Assembly: GCF_029238425.1 (NCBI RefSeq)
Contig: NZ_JAQWGB010000192.1
Span: 1 to 33,912, forward strand
Direction of reading: 5' to 3'
DNA: 33,912 nt
DNA from: Flavicella sp.
Lineage (GTDB): Bacteria; Bacteroidota; Bacteroidia; Flavobacteriales; Flavobacteriaceae
A model generated the notes under the pieces. The model did no database searches. It was not told where the DNA came from and saw only the letters and a program-made list of their open reading frames with translations. Made by a program: the position numbers and the translations under genes. Of the stretch, positions 33,097-33,912 are shown piece by piece (the stretch's first letter is position 1; each line of letters opens with the position of its first letter).

Positions 33097-33912
33097 ATGA
33101 AGCATTGGATTCAGGCAGCTAGGTTAAGAACCTTGCCGTTATCGTTATCAGGGATTATTTTAGGGGCTTGTTTGGCAACCAAATACGATAGTTTTGATCT
33201 TTGGATTTTTGTTTTTTCTATTTTAACCACTATCGGTTTTCAGGTGTTGTCAAATTTCGCAAATGATTATGGTGATGGGGTTAAAGGAACAGACAATGAA
33301 AACAGAATTGGTCCAGAAAGAGCCTTGCAAAGTGGTGCCATAACTCCGAAACAAATGCTGAGAGGTATTTATATTACTGTTGCTTTGACTTTAGCGGTTG
33401 CTTTGGTACTTATATATTTAGCTTTTGGTGTTGAGAATTTTGGATTTTCTGTTTTGTTCTTTTTTCTTGGTTTGGCTAGTATTGCTGCCGCAATTAAATA
33501 TACTATGGGAAAAAATGCCTACGGTTACAGCGGACTTGGAGATGTTTTTGTTTTTGCTTTTTTTGGCTTGTTGAGCGTTGTAGGTAGTTTGTTTTTGTAT
33601 ACAAAAACAGTTGAGATCAATACTTTTTTACCGGCATTCTCTATTGGGTTTTTAAGCGCTGCGGTGCTTAATTTGAATAACATGAGGGATAGAGAATCGG
33701 ACATCTTATCAAATAAAAATACGTTGGTTGTGAAAATGGGGGCTGAAAAAGCAAAGCAATATCATTATTCTTTATTGATTTTGGCTTTTGTTGCAGCTTT
33801 GGTTTATGTGGTTTCAGATTATCATAGTCCGAATCAGTTGTTATTCTTGATTGCTTTTGTTCCAATTGCTTTGCACTTTGTGCGAGTGGTTAAAAATAAA
33901 GAAGCAGGAAAA
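33097..33912 (+). CDS. menA: 1,4-dihydroxy-2-naphthoate polyprenyltransferase, cut by window end
   Basis: MenA attaches the polyprenyl chain to 1,4-dihydroxy-2-naphthoate in menaquinone synthesis. The frame is open from ATG 33097 to the end of the window (272 codons, about 90% of a usual 300-residue protein). It has the UbiA-family prenyl-diphosphate site NFANDYGDGVKGTDNE (about 68-83), the second Asp-rich motif NNMRDRESD (about 190-198), and about eight hydrophobic segments. The N-terminus AARLRTLPLSLSG is typical of MenA. It lies 11 bases after mnmA and is probably cotranscribed with it. Confidence 0.95.
   Translation, partial: MKHWIQAARLRTLPLSLSGIILGACLATKYDSFDLWIFVFSILTTIGFQVLSNFANDYGDGVKGTDNENRIGPERALQSGAITPKQMLRGIYITVALTLAVALVLIYLAFGVENFGFSVLFFFLGLASIAAAIKYTMGKNAYGYSGLGDVFVFAFFGLLSVVGSLFLYTKTVEINTFLPAFSIGFLSAAVLNLNNMRDRESDILSNKNTLVVKMGAEKAKQYHYSLLILAFVAALVYVVSDYHSPNQLLFLIAFVPIALHFVRVVKNKEAGK

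Overview
The window looks like chromosomal DNA of a low-GC marine-type Bacteroidetes, most likely family Flavobacteriaceae. The grounds are: a type IX secretion (T9SS) C-terminal sorting domain on a giant secreted protein; TAnnTTTG-type -7 promoter boxes without clear Shine-Dalgarno sequences; Bacteroidetes-typical families (DUF3822, DUF4494, the HsdR-N-like protein beside holA, a RecD-like helicase, YwqK/MORN protein); and a close homologue of the Vibrio sodium/galactose symporter vSGLT. No tRNA, rRNA, CRISPR array, insertion sequence, prophage or integrase was seen.

Layout. 1-2132: tail of an unidentified gene, then on the minus strand a YqgE/AlgH protein, an HU-type DNA-binding protein with its own promoter and terminator, and fmt. 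2209-4685 (minus): an AAA-type NTPase followed by a short RecQ helicase whose start codon appears to be CTG. 4853-9315 (plus): a DUF493 protein, then three overlapping or abutting genes for periplasmic folding factors (double-parvulin PPIase, SurA-N-like lipoprotein, SurA-like double-parvulin protein), closed by a bidirectional terminator. 9348-11459 (minus): unknown membrane protein, DUF3822 and rsmD with overlapping or close junctions. 11566-12996 (plus): RecD-like helicase. 12993-14974 (minus): LpxR-like lipid A deacylase and lipA. 15097-21321 (minus): a 2074-residue secreted T9SS protein with thrombospondin type 3 calcium repeats, a LamG-type domain and a choice-of-anchor L-type domain. 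21533-24970 (plus): two SSS-family sodium:sugar symporters, each with its own terminator. 25051-26531 (minus): DUF4494 and DUF1853 proteins. 26624-27244 (plus): a YciO/Sua5 protein. 27255-30012 (minus): transglutaminase-like protein, GT2 glycosyltransferase, HsdR-N-like PD-(D/E)XK protein. 30073-33912 (plus): holA, a MORN-repeat protein, mnmA and menA (cut by the window end).

The genes are mainly housekeeping: translation initiation and RNA modification (fmt, rsmD, YciO/Sua5, mnmA), replication and repair (recQ, RecD-like, holA, HU), cofactors (lipA, menA) and envelope biogenesis (PPIase trio, LpxR-like, GT2). The accessory-looking part is 15.1-25.0 kb, where the giant surface protein and the symporter pair diverge from a 211-base intergenic region containing a perfect 8+4+8 inverted repeat. 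No intergenic gap exceeds 300 bases. I see no clearly new multi-gene system. The strongest unusual points are the CTG-start recQ, the operator-like cluster in front of the HU gene, the giant protein's triplicated module, and the paired sugar symporters that share the same substitution in the sugar site.
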